Both the position numbers and the translations under genes were made by a program. A stretch of DNA of 64,000 bases from Candidatus Dormiibacterota bacterium (lineage in GTDB: Bacteria > Chloroflexota > Dormibacteria > Aeolococcales > Aeolococcaceae): NCBI GenBank assembly GCA_003162415.1, contig PMOL01000004.1:516474-580473 (forward strand), read 5' to 3'. Shown piece after piece: positions 23,476 to 31,388 of the stretch; position 1 is the first letter of the stretch, and each line of letters opens with the position of its first letter. The notes below the pieces were generated by a model. The model ran no database searches, had not been told where the DNA came from, and saw only the letters and a list, made by a program, of their open reading frames with translations.

Positions 23476-24189
23476 TCAGCGTCTGAGCCCCGCGAAGCGG
23501 TACCCGATGCCCGGGACGGCGAGGATGTGGCGCGGTTGCGCCGGGTCGGGCTCGATCTTGCGGCGCAGGTTGCGCACGTGGACGTCGATCACCCTGGTCT
23601 CGATGGGATGCTCATAGCCCCACACCGCGCTGAGGATCCGCTCCCGTGAGAGCACCTTCCCGGCGTTCGAGGCCAGGTACGACAGAAGGTCGAACTCGGT
23701 GTGGGTGAGGACGATGTCGTGATCCGAGCGGGTCACTCGCCGCTCCGCGGTGTCGATGACCAGGTCCCGGAACACAAGGCGGCCATCGGCCGGCTTGTCG
23801 TCGCCGCGCAGCTCCTTGGCCCGGCGCAGCTGTGCGCCGATCCGCGCCAGCAGCTCGCGGGCCCGGAACGGCTTGGCGATGTAGTCGTCGGCGCCGATCT
23901 CCAGGCCCAGGACGACGTCGATCTCGTCGTGTTTGGCGCTGAGGATGATCACGGGCATGCGATGTCCGGCACGGCGGATCTCCCGACAGACGTCGAACCC
24001 GGACAGATCGGGAAGCACGACGTCGAGAACCACGATGTCCGGGTGGAAAACCTCGAGGCGGGCTAACGCCTCGCTGGCGCGCTCGGCCTCCTGGACTGTG
24101 TAGCCCTCGGTCTCGCAGGTGAGGCGGACGGCCCGACGCACGAGCGCGTCGTCATCGACCACGAGCACCCGCACCTGCTGTCCATCCAC
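23476..24189 (-). CDS. OmpR/PhoB-family response regulator
   Basis: A 237-aa DNA-binding two-component regulator. The receiver domain has the acidic pocket VLVVDDDALV, phospho-acceptor Asp in DIVVLDVVLPDLSG (about residue 54), the Ser/Thr switch in VIILSAKHDE and the conserved Lys in DDYIAKPFRARELLARI. The C-terminal winged helix includes LTHTEFDLLSYLASNAGKVL, LSAVWGYEHPIETRVIDVHV and HILAVPGIGYRF. GTG at 24189 has GAGG 7 nt upstream; the longer open frame lacks this. No histidine kinase gene is next to it, so the partner is encoded elsewhere. Confidence 0.88.
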   Translation of the reverse strand: MDGQQVRVLVVDDDALVRRAVRLTCETEGYTVQEAERASEALARLEVFHPDIVVLDVVLPDLSGFDVCREIRRAGHRMPVIILSAKHDEIDVVLGLEIGADDYIAKPFRARELLARIGAQLRRAKELRGDDKPADGRLVFRDLVIDTAERRVTRSDHDIVLTHTEFDLLSYLASNAGKVLSRERILSAVWGYEHPIETRVIDVHVRNLRRKIEPDPAQPRHILAVPGIGYRFAGLRR

Positions 24190-24237
24190 ACCAATTCCTC
24201 GAAGTGAGCTCGGGTCATTCTGGAGTATCGAACCTCG

Positions 24238-24267
24238 TTCGGAACGGTGAAGGGTTGCTACTATACG
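24238..24267 (+). promoter_or_regulatory. Candidate promoter of the DUF4388-recF operon
   Basis: TTCGGA (24238-24243), an 18-nt spacer and TATACG (24262-24267) form a plausible sigma-A-type promoter about 68 nt before the GTG at 24335. Unlike many promoters here, it leaves a 5' leader, and GGAG occurs 10 nt before the start codon. Confidence 0.35.
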
Positions 24268-24334
24268 GGCCGACTCCAACTCGGACCGCCTCCTCCGGGA
24301 CGGTCTTCCTTCACAAAACTGGAGACCCGCACTC

Positions 24335-25630
24335 GTGCAGACCCAGGGTTCCCTTCATGACGGCGGGCTCGCGACGCTGCTCCAATCGATGCAAGCAGAG
24401 CGAGCCACCGGCACCCTGACCATCGACAACGGTGGCGACAGCGCCTCGCTGTACTTCCTGTTCGGACACCTGTTCCACGCGAGTGGCCCGGGGGGACAGG
24501 GCGAGGAGGTCGTCATCGATGCCCTTGGCTGGGACGACGGCTCCTATCAGTTCGACCCGCGAGCCAAGCTGCCCGCCGAGGAGACCATCAAGGCCTCCCC
24601 CGCCGAGTTGATCGCCGCCGCCGAGAGCCGCACCCCTCCTGCCACTTCATCGACGGGCGCGTCCACGTGGCCGGATGCCGCGCCGGCGTACTCGGCTCCC
24701 GAAACGTACTCCCCCGCTCCTGCGGCAAGCCTCCCCGAGCCGATCGAGGAGCCTGCATACGCGGTCGCGGGTACCCCGGCTGGGGAGTCCACCGCTGAGA
24801 CGTACTCGCCGCAACCCGCCGAGCCGGCCCCTGTCCCGATGCCTGAGTTCACACCGGCCCCGGTGACCCCGGCGCCCGAGCCCGTCAGCTACACAGCGGC
24901 ACCGGAACCCGTGTCGTACGAACCGGCTCCCGCAGCCACCGCGCCCGCGGCGTCGCCGGATCGCCCGGTTGGAGCGACACCCGGCGGGGCCGCCGCGAGC
25001 GCACCGACGGTGCGCGTCTATCCGCTCCCCTCGGGCCGCGCCCACTACGAGGGCCTGAAGAGCGCATTCGTCGATTTCCCGCGCCTGCTCCGTACGCTGC
25101 GGTCCGATCGACATACCGGGTACGTCAACCTGAGCGGCAACGGCTACAGCGGGGTGATCCTGCTCAATGACGGTCAGGCGCTCCAGGCCCTGTGCAGCAA
25201 TGGCACAGCCGTCCAGGGCGAGGCGGCCTTCCTGCAGATCCGGAGGCACATGGACGCGGGGGATGGCGTCATCGACGTGATCGAACTCGAGGGCGAGACC
25301 GTGACCGCGCTCGCACAGCTGTTCACGTCGCCCTATCTCTACAGCGGGTTGCTCGGCCGCTTCGTCAACCTCGAGGCCCTGCTCGAATACCTCGCCGAGG
25401 AGAAGGTGAGCGGGTCGGTCGTGGTGCAAACCCCGAACGAGGCGGGGATCATCCTGCTTCGGGATGGCGACATCCTCGGCACCTATACCGAGTCGCAGCG
25501 ATCCCTCGACAAGGCGACCACGGCGGTGGCTGCGCTTGCCACCGACCGCCAGTCGGTCATCGAGGTCAAGGGCGGCGACGGCGAGATCGCCGCTATCGAC
25601 GTCGACGCCGCGCTCAACCGCGCGTACTAG
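24335..25630 (+). CDS. DUF4388 (PATAN-type) domain protein
   Basis: A 431-aa cytoplasmic protein with two DUF4388-like regions: residues 1-90 (GLATLLQSMQAERATGTLTI, LYFLFGHLFHASG, ALGWDDGSYQF) and a second from about 225 onward (FVDFPRLLRTLRSDRHTGYV, GVILLNDGQALQALC). They are joined by a 130-residue Pro/Ala/Glu linker with repeated PEPVSY units. DUF4388/PATAN domains are associated with signalling and gliding or polarity systems in other phyla, but their role is poorly defined. GTG at 24335 with GGAG 10 nt upstream. It heads a plus-strand operon reaching recF. It contains no enzymatic motif I can see. Confidence 0.75.
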   Translation: MQTQGSLHDGGLATLLQSMQAERATGTLTIDNGGDSASLYFLFGHLFHASGPGGQGEEVVIDALGWDDGSYQFDPRAKLPAEETIKASPAELIAAAESRTPPATSSTGASTWPDAAPAYSAPETYSPAPAASLPEPIEEPAYAVAGTPAGESTAETYSPQPAEPAPVPMPEFTPAPVTPAPEPVSYTAAPEPVSYEPAPAATAPAASPDRPVGATPGGAAASAPTVRVYPLPSGRAHYEGLKSAFVDFPRLLRTLRSDRHTGYVNLSGNGYSGVILLNDGQALQALCSNGTAVQGEAAFLQIRRHMDAGDGVIDVIELEGETVTALAQLFTSPYLYSGLLGRFVNLEALLEYLAEEKVSGSVVVQTPNEAGIILLRDGDILGTYTESQRSLDKATTAVAALATDRQSVIEVKGGDGEIAAIDVDAALNRAY

Positions 25631-25673
25631 CCGAGCCGGGCGCGCGCTCGCCTCCGGCGGAGGCCGGGGCGCA

Positions 25674-27398
25674 CTCTGGGGAGTTGCAGCGCTGATCTGC
25701 GCCTCGCTCGCGGGGTGTTTCAGCAGTCCGCCGCAGATCATCCAGCTCGTTCCCAACCGCGGCGCCGTCGGCGTCGCCGCAGATGCACCGGTCACCGTGG
25801 AATTCGACCGTCCCGTGGTCACGGCGTCCGTGAAGGGTCGGTTCTCCGTGAATCGGCAAATCCCCTTGTGCAACCTTGACCAGGCCTTCGCTGCGGGGCC
25901 ACTCGCCCCCTGCCGGATCGTCTGGCTCTCCGGGGACACCGGTTTCACGCTGCTCCACCCCCGGGCGATCTTTGCCCCGAGCACCTCGTACACCTTCACG
26001 CTGGCCGGCGGCATCGGCGACCCGAGCGGGGTGGTGAACTCGGTCGACCACCAATGGACGATCACCACTGGGCCGGCGCCAGCGATACGCTCGATTCAGC
26101 CTCCGGATGGCTCCAAAGGTGTCCCGGTGGACACGTCGATCTCGGTGAGCTTCTCAACAGCCATGGCCGCCGCCGCAACCGAGGCGGCGGTCACGCTCGA
26201 TCCACCGGTGCCGGGAACGCGGGTGGTGCGCAACACGCGCGACCCGAGCCGGTTCGTGGTGCTGCCGGGGGCCATCCTGCAGGCCGGGATCACCTACCGG
26301 CTGTCGGTGGCCGGGACAGCCACCGACATCGATCATCAACCGCTCCTGGCCGGCGCCGCCGCAACCTTCACGACCGCGGGGATGTCCTCCGGTTCCCACG
26401 TGTTGGTGCTTGCCGGCAAGCCGGGCGAGGGCGCGACCACCGTGCTCGTGTCGCCGCTGGCACCGGCGGTTTCGGGCGAGCCGATCTCGACCGAGGCGGT
26501 GCTGGAGTCGCCCGGCTGCCCGCGCCCCTCGGGTTGCGGGGCGGCGGCATTCGGAACGCCGCTCTACACCTACTCGGCCGCCGCCCTCTCGCCGGGCGGA
26601 GGGTGGCTGGCGGTCGTCGAGCTCGACACCACGGTCAGCGCCGCCGCGCCGATCCTGCTGGTGATCGACCCGGCCAGCGGGACCGTGGTCACCAGCTTCG
26701 CGAACTCATCACTACCGTCGTGGTCACCCGACGGTTCGACCCTCGCGTTCTCGCGAGTGGGCCGGATCTCGTTCTTCAATCCGACCACCGGCGTGCTCAC
26801 CAATCTCCCCGGGGGGGATCCGCTGGTCGCACCCGCAGTCTGGAGCCCGCTTGGCGAGCAGCTCGTCCTCGATGTTGCCGGGGCGTCCGACGGCGAGCAC
26901 CTCGAGCTCGCGGACTCGGTGGTGCTCGCCCGGTACCCGATCGGGGACGTGACCGGCGCATCGAGCGACCCGGCGATGTCGCCGGAGGGCTCGCAACTGG
27001 CATTCCTTCGCTCGGCGCCGGGGGTCCAGGGCACCTGGATTGCCGGCATCGGCCCGTCGTCCACAGCACCCCGCTTGCTCGACCCCCTCCTCCAGCCCGT
27101 CGGCTTCACCGCGACCGGGACGCTCCTCGGGATCCGCCGGCCACAGGCCGGCACTCCTACCCTCGTGCTCGTCAGTGTTGCCGGTGATGAACAGATCCCA
27201 GTGGCGTCAGGTCCGGCGACCGCCTCTCTCGGCACCGTGGTGGTCGCCCCCTCAGGACGTCAGTTGGTGTATCTGAACGCCGACGCCGGCGGCATCGTCC
27301 AGGCCTACATCGAGAACGCGGACGGGACCAACGTCCAGACGCTCACCGACTTCGCCCCTCGCACGCTGGTGGCAGCGTCGGTGGCGGTGAGCAGATGA
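25674..27398 (+). CDS. Putative lipoprotein: Ig-like (Big_5) domains plus beta-propeller; start unclear
   Basis: The frame encodes a signal peptide (LWGVAALICASLAGC) with lipobox LAGC, then two bacterial Ig-like domains (PNRGAVGVAADAPVTVEFDR, then PPDGSKGVPVDTSISVSFST) and a WD40/TolB-like propeller (AALSPGGGWLAVVELD, LPSWSPDGSTLAFSRVGRI). It is probably a lipid-anchored surface protein. No ATG, GTG or TTG exists near the signal peptide: the nearest in-frame starts are TTG 25536 and ATG 25464, deep inside the DUF4388 gene, and GTG near 25797, past the lipobox. GGAGG occurs at 25657-25661. The coordinate given is the first residue of the signal-peptide core, not a proven start. The 3' end overlaps the next gene by 4 nt. 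Confidence 0.65.
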   Translation, partial: LWGVAALICASLAGCFSSPPQIIQLVPNRGAVGVAADAPVTVEFDRPVVTASVKGRFSVNRQIPLCNLDQAFAAGPLAPCRIVWLSGDTGFTLLHPRAIFAPSTSYTFTLAGGIGDPSGVVNSVDHQWTITTGPAPAIRSIQPPDGSKGVPVDTSISVSFSTAMAAAATEAAVTLDPPVPGTRVVRNTRDPSRFVVLPGAILQAGITYRLSVAGTATDIDHQPLLAGAAATFTTAGMSSGSHVLVLAGKPGEGATTVLVSPLAPAVSGEPISTEAVLESPGCPRPSGCGAAAFGTPLYTYSAAALSPGGGWLAVVELDTTVSAAAPILLVIDPASGTVVTSFANSSLPSWSPDGSTLAFSRVGRISFFNPTTGVLTNLPGGDPLVAPAVWSPLGEQLVLDVAGASDGEHLELADSVVLARYPIGDVTGASSDPAMSPEGSQLAFLRSAPGVQGTWIAGIGPSSTAPRLLDPLLQPVGFTATGTLLGIRRPQAGTPTLVLVSVAGDEQIPVASGPATASLGTVVVAPSGRQLVYLNADAGGIVQAYIENADGTNVQTLTDFAPRTLVAASVAVSR

Positions 27399-28540
27399 AG
27401 CGGCTGCTCTTTCTCATCGCCGATACCGGCGGCGGACACCGGGCCGCGGCGACAGCCGTCGAACGGCAGACTGCCGCTGAGTTTCCCGGCGAGTTCGAGA
27501 TCACGATCCTCGACCCGTTCACCAGCGCCACGCCAAAGGTGATCGGCGGCACCGCAGGGTTATATGGGCCCATCACCAGGCACGCGCGCTGGCTTTGGGG
27601 CGGCCTCTATCACTCGACCAACAGCCGGTCGGCGGTGAGCCTGCTCGAGGCGACGGTGCTCAGGTCCGTGACCGCTGCCGTCAGCGAGGCTATGGAGCGC
27701 ATCGATCCCGACTGCGTCGTCTCGTTCCACCCGCTCCTGAACCACATCAGCGTGCGCGCTGTACGAAGCCGCGCTCGCCGGGCCCCGGTGATCACGGTGA
27801 TCACCGACCTCGTCGACATCCATGTCGCCTGGACATGCCCGGGCGTCGACGCGGTAGTCGTTCCCTCCCCGGGAGCGCTCGACCAGTGCCGCCGGGCAGG
27901 CATCCCTTCGTCTCGCTGCCACGACTTCGGCCTCGCGGTCGACCGGCGATTCACCGAGCTCCCCAGCGACCCGGCGGGCATCGCCGGGATTCGCCGTCGC
28001 CTCGGCCAGCGAACCGACGCCTTCGTCGTGCTCGTGTGCGGCGGCGCCGATGGGTCGGGCGGGCTCGTCAAGCACGCACGAGCGATCGCCGCCGGCCCTT
28101 CCGATGTCGATGTCGTGGTCATCTGCGGGCGCAACGACCGCGCCCGATCGGCCCTCGCCGGTTTGCGCACCGGCAGGGGACGCCCCGTGCGCGTGCTCGG
28201 CTATGTGGACAACATGGCGGAATGGATGCGCTCCAGCGACGTCGTGGTCTCCAAGGCGGGACCCGGGACCATCGCCGAAGCGCTCTGCTGCGGGCTGCCC
28301 CTGCTCCTGGTCTGGTATCTGCCCGGGCAGGAGCGCGGTAACGTGGAATGGGTGGTGGACATCGGTGCCGGGCGCTACGTCCCGCGCGACGAGCAACTCG
28401 TCGACGCGGTGGCCGAGCTTGCGACTCCCGGGTCGGAGGCACTCGCCACCATGCGTGCCGCGGTGAAGGCGGCTGCCCGGCCGGAGGCGACGCGGCGCAT
28501 CGCCGAGTTGATCACGTCGATGGCCGGTCGCGCCGCGTGA
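27395..28540 (+). CDS. MGDG-synthase/MurG-like glycosyltransferase
   Basis: A 381-aa GT28-type glycosyltransferase. The N-terminal acceptor domain has LLFLIADTGGGHRAAATAVERQ and the MGDG synthase region (VIGGTAGLYGPITRHARWLW, CVVSFHPLLNHISVRAV, VITDLVDIHVAWTCPGVDAV). The C-terminal donor domain has GYVDNMAEWMRSSDVVVSKA and GPGTIAEALCCGLPLLL, the UDP-sugar-binding GT-B motif. The family transfers glucose or galactose to diacylglycerol or GlcNAc to lipid I; the MGDG-like N-terminus favours glycolipid synthesis at the inner membrane. The start ATG overlaps the lipoprotein stop (ATGA), and the stop overlaps the recF GTG. Confidence 0.85.
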   Translation: MKRLLFLIADTGGGHRAAATAVERQTAAEFPGEFEITILDPFTSATPKVIGGTAGLYGPITRHARWLWGGLYHSTNSRSAVSLLEATVLRSVTAAVSEAMERIDPDCVVSFHPLLNHISVRAVRSRARRAPVITVITDLVDIHVAWTCPGVDAVVVPSPGALDQCRRAGIPSSRCHDFGLAVDRRFTELPSDPAGIAGIRRRLGQRTDAFVVLVCGGADGSGGLVKHARAIAAGPSDVDVVVICGRNDRARSALAGLRTGRGRPVRVLGYVDNMAEWMRSSDVVVSKAGPGTIAEALCCGLPLLLVWYLPGQERGNVEWVVDIGAGRYVPRDEQLVDAVAELATPGSEALATMRAAVKAAARPEATRRIAELITSMAGRAA

Positions 28541-29736
28541 GCGTCGACGCGCCGACCGTGAGCGCCACGACCGAGCCCGCCGGCACCGCAGCGCCGCGCT
28601 GCGCCATCGTCCGCCTCCGTGTGCACTGCTTTCGCAACTACCCGGAGGCGACGGTGCGTTTCGGCCCCGGGCTCAATGTCATTCATGGCCAGAACGCACA
28701 GGGCAAGACCAACCTCCTCGAGGCGATCGCCACCCTCGCGCTGACGCGCTCACCACGGACCACCAGCAGCGGCGATCTCCTGCTCTGGAACGAGGACGCA
28801 GCGCTCGCGGAGGCGGACGTTGCGCGCCCGCCGGCCGACGTCACGCTCTCGGTTCGGTTTCAACGTGATCCCTCGACAGGCCGTGTGTCGAGAGTCACGG
28901 CGGTTGATGGAAAGCCCCGGCCTGCCCGGGGTGTTCTCGGTGTGTGTCCGGTGGTGCTCTTCTGGCCGGAGGATCTCGCGCTGGTGCGCGGAGGACCCGA
29001 CGGACGGCGGCGCTTTCTAGACGTCATCCTTGCTCAGACCGATCAGCAGGCGGTCGCGCACATGTCGCGGTATCGCCGCGTGCTCGAGCAGCGGAACGCC
29101 TTGCTGCATCAGCTCCGCCTCGGCGGCGGCGCGCGCGATTCCCTGAACAGTTTCACCAGTGAGCTCGCCCACCATGGTGCCTGGCTCGGGGTTGCCCGTT
29201 CGCGGCTGGTCGAAGCGCTGGCGCCGCTCACGGCGCTCTCGCTGCACGACCTGAGCGGTCAGCGCGAGCGCATCTCGGTGCGCTACGCGCCGGCGCATGT
29301 CGCCTCGATCCCTGACACCGTCGAGGCCGCGGAGCAGCTGCTCCTGGGAAGCCTGCGCGACCGCTCGTCCGAGGAGGTCGCCAGAGGGATCACCCTGGCC
29401 GGCCCGCACCGCGACGACATCGCGTTCGACCTCGACGGTCGCGCAGCGCGCGGGAATGCGTCACAGGGCCAGCAGCGCAGCATCGTCCTGGCATGCAAGC
29501 TCGCCGAGGTCCGGTACCTTCAGGACGCCGCCGGCGTCGCTCCGGTCATCCTGCTCGATGATGTCCTCAGCGAGCTCGATCCGCAGCGTCGCGGGAGCCT
29601 GCTCGCGCTGCTGGCCGAGGGCCGGCACCAGGTGCTCGTGACCGCCACCGAGCCCCTCACCGAGGTGGCCGATTTTGCCGACGTGCTCCACTTCACGGTG
29701 CGGAGCGGCGTGGTCACCAGGGATGAACGCGGATGA
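28537..29736 (+). CDS. recF: DNA replication and repair protein RecF
   Basis: A 399-aa SMC-like ATPase that loads RecA at gapped DNA. Walker A GLNVIHGQNAQGKTNLLEAI (about residue 48), signature NASQGQQRSIVLACKLAEV, Walker B VILLDDVLSELDPQRR and the D-loop region are intact. The N-terminal 25 residues before AIVRLRVHCFRNY are an Ala/Pro/Thr-rich extension. GTG at 28537 overlaps the glycosyltransferase stop (GTGA). Usually recF follows dnaN on the same strand; here it ends an unrelated operon and converges on dnaN, so the classical dnaA-dnaN-recF order has been broken by inversion. Confidence 0.93.
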   Translation: MSVDAPTVSATTEPAGTAAPRCAIVRLRVHCFRNYPEATVRFGPGLNVIHGQNAQGKTNLLEAIATLALTRSPRTTSSGDLLLWNEDAALAEADVARPPADVTLSVRFQRDPSTGRVSRVTAVDGKPRPARGVLGVCPVVLFWPEDLALVRGGPDGRRRFLDVILAQTDQQAVAHMSRYRRVLEQRNALLHQLRLGGGARDSLNSFTSELAHHGAWLGVARSRLVEALAPLTALSLHDLSGQRERISVRYAPAHVASIPDTVEAAEQLLLGSLRDRSSEEVARGITLAGPHRDDIAFDLDGRAARGNASQGQQRSIVLACKLAEVRYLQDAAGVAPVILLDDVLSELDPQRRGSLLALLAEGRHQVLVTATEPLTEVADFADVLHFTVRSGVVTRDERG

Positions 29737-30020
29737 CCGAGCAGCGCCTGTCCGATCTCATCGACCCTGCGCTCCGGGGCCTGGGCGTCCGTGTCCAGGT
29801 CCGCGAAGAGCGGCTGAGGCTCGCGCTCGCGGATGTTGTCGGCGACGGCCTTGCGTCACTTTGCCGTGCTGAGCGACTCGATCGTGGCGTGCTGGTGATC
29901 GCGACCGCCAACAGCGCCCTCGCGCATCAGCTGCAGATGGAGGCACCGCGAGTCATCGATGCGCTGAATCAGCGCGTCGGACAGGACCTCGTTCGCCGGA
30001 TCCGATTCAAGGCGATGTGA
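29733..30020 (+). CDS. DUF721/DciA-like protein
   Basis: A 95-aa protein with the DUF721 pattern (LIDPALRGLGVRVQVREERLRLALADVVGDGL, shown in parts: RLALADVVGDGLASL, GVLVIATANSALAHQLQME, RVGQDLVRRIRFKAM). Members include DciA, the replicative-helicase loader/operator in bacteria lacking DnaC, so it may act with DnaB. It starts at an ATGA overlap with the recF stop, the usual recF-DUF721 pairing. It ends 10 nt before the convergent dnaN stop. Confidence 0.78.
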   Translation: MTEQRLSDLIDPALRGLGVRVQVREERLRLALADVVGDGLASLCRAERLDRGVLVIATANSALAHQLQMEAPRVIDALNQRVGQDLVRRIRFKAM

Positions 30021-30029
30021 TCCGGTGGG

Positions 30030-31145
30030 TCAGGCGACCCGCACCGGCATGATGATGCAGAGGTAGTCGTCCCTTCCCACAGGACGGATGACTCCAGGCT
30101 GCAGCGATCCGTTGAATGACAGCTGCACCTCATCGGAATCGAGGGCCGACAGTGCGTCGAGCATGTATCTCGCGTTGAACGCGATCTGCACGTCGTCGCC
30201 CTTCACCGTCGCCGTCAGCGGAGCCTCGTCATCGCCTACCTCCGCGGTCTGCGCAAGCAGCGTGAGCGTACCGTCGCCGATGCGCAGCCGCACCGGGTTT
30301 GCAGCGTCACGTGCGAGCACCGCAGCCGTCTTGGCCTCGCGCAAGAGTGATGCGGTCGACAGGCTCACCGTGGTGGTCGACTCACCGGGGATCACCTGCG
30401 TGTAGTTGGGATATGTCCCTTCGATGAGCCGCGACGAGATCTCGACGTCCTTCAGCGTGAAGAACACCTGGTTGCGTGCGTGCGCGAATGCGATGCCAAC
30501 CGTCGGGCGGTTGGGATTCACCGCGCGTGCGACTTCCGAAAGATGGCGCGACGGGACGATCACCGACGTGACCGGCGGGGTGCCGTTCACGGTGACATCG
30601 ATCGTCTTCACCGCAAGTCGGTGACGATCCGTGGCCGCAAGCGTGAGGCGGTTGCCATCGATCTGCAGCAGCACACCGGTGAGAACCGGCGAAGCCTCAT
30701 CGGAGCTTGCCGCCATCACCGTCTGGGTGATCGCGTTCTGCAATGTGACCGCGTCGACCTCGATGGACGTCTCGGCGTCCCGCGCTGGGAGCGGTGGAAA
30801 TTCCACCGCGTCGATGCCGTGGACATTGGCACGATGCACCCCACCGGTGAGCTTCAGCACCTGCGTCGTCGGCTCCAGCTCCATGGTGCACGGTGCATCG
30901 CCGAGTGACGAGACAAACTCTCCGAGCAACCGCGCCGGCACGGTGATCCGGCCTTCCTCGAGAACCGTTGCCGGCACGACCACCGTGATGGTGAGATCGA
31001 GATTTGTTGCCGTCACCCGCAGACCGTCGGCACCTGTCTCGAGCAGGACGTTGCTCAGCACAGGCAGCGTTGATCGAGGCGATACCGCGCGGGACACGAG
31101 CCCGAGTGCACCACTGAGTGTCGAGGACGAGACGGTCGCTTTCAT
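30030..31145 (-). CDS. dnaN: DNA polymerase III beta subunit (sliding clamp)
   Basis: A 371-aa three-domain processivity clamp. LARLL-type start: MKATVSSSTLSGALGLVSRA; PVLSNVLLETGADGLRVTATNLDLTI; middle-domain SPVLTGVLLQIDGNRLTLAATDRHRLAV; third-domain SFNGSLQPGVIRPVGRDDYLCIIMPVRVA, ending in the usual MP-x-R-x segment that lines the partner-binding cleft. AGAGAGGAA lies 8 nt before the ATG at 31145. It is downstream of dnaA on the same strand with a 243-nt intergenic region that carries DnaA-box-like sites. Confidence 0.95.
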   Translation of the reverse strand: MKATVSSSTLSGALGLVSRAVSPRSTLPVLSNVLLETGADGLRVTATNLDLTITVVVPATVLEEGRITVPARLLGEFVSSLGDAPCTMELEPTTQVLKLTGGVHRANVHGIDAVEFPPLPARDAETSIEVDAVTLQNAITQTVMAASSDEASPVLTGVLLQIDGNRLTLAATDRHRLAVKTIDVTVNGTPPVTSVIVPSRHLSEVARAVNPNRPTVGIAFAHARNQVFFTLKDVEISSRLIEGTYPNYTQVIPGESTTTVSLSTASLLREAKTAAVLARDAANPVRLRIGDGTLTLLAQTAEVGDDEAPLTATVKGDDVQIAFNARYMLDALSALDSDEVQLSFNGSLQPGVIRPVGRDDYLCIIMPVRVA

Positions 31146-31388
31146 GGACGATTCCTCTCTGGAGGCTGCGTTATCACCAGACTCAATAAGTATGACCTGC
31201 AGAGTCTAGAGATCAGTAGACGATGTAGTAGTGGGGATATGGGGGACAACCCGGAAAGCGATCTCATCGGGGCTTCCTGAGCGTTGCCGGCCTGTGCGCA
31301 AGTGGCATCGGTTCCGCACCGGTTGTCCACCGGCAGTGGGGTTCCGCACTTTGTCCACATGCCGTCCCGGGCTCCGGCAACAGGGTTG
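31146..31388. other. dnaA-dnaN intergenic region with DnaA-box-like sites
   Basis: 243 nt. The dnaN-proximal half (about 31165-31240) is markedly A/T-rich for this genome and could be a duplex-unwinding element. The dnaA-proximal half has TTGTCCACC (31323-31331) and TTGTCCACA (31351-31359), one or two mismatches from TTATCCACA, and related TTGTcaacg/TTGTGGAG sequences at 31386-31401. It may form one part of a bipartite oriC together with the boxes upstream of dnaA. No RNA gene seen. Confidence 0.55.
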
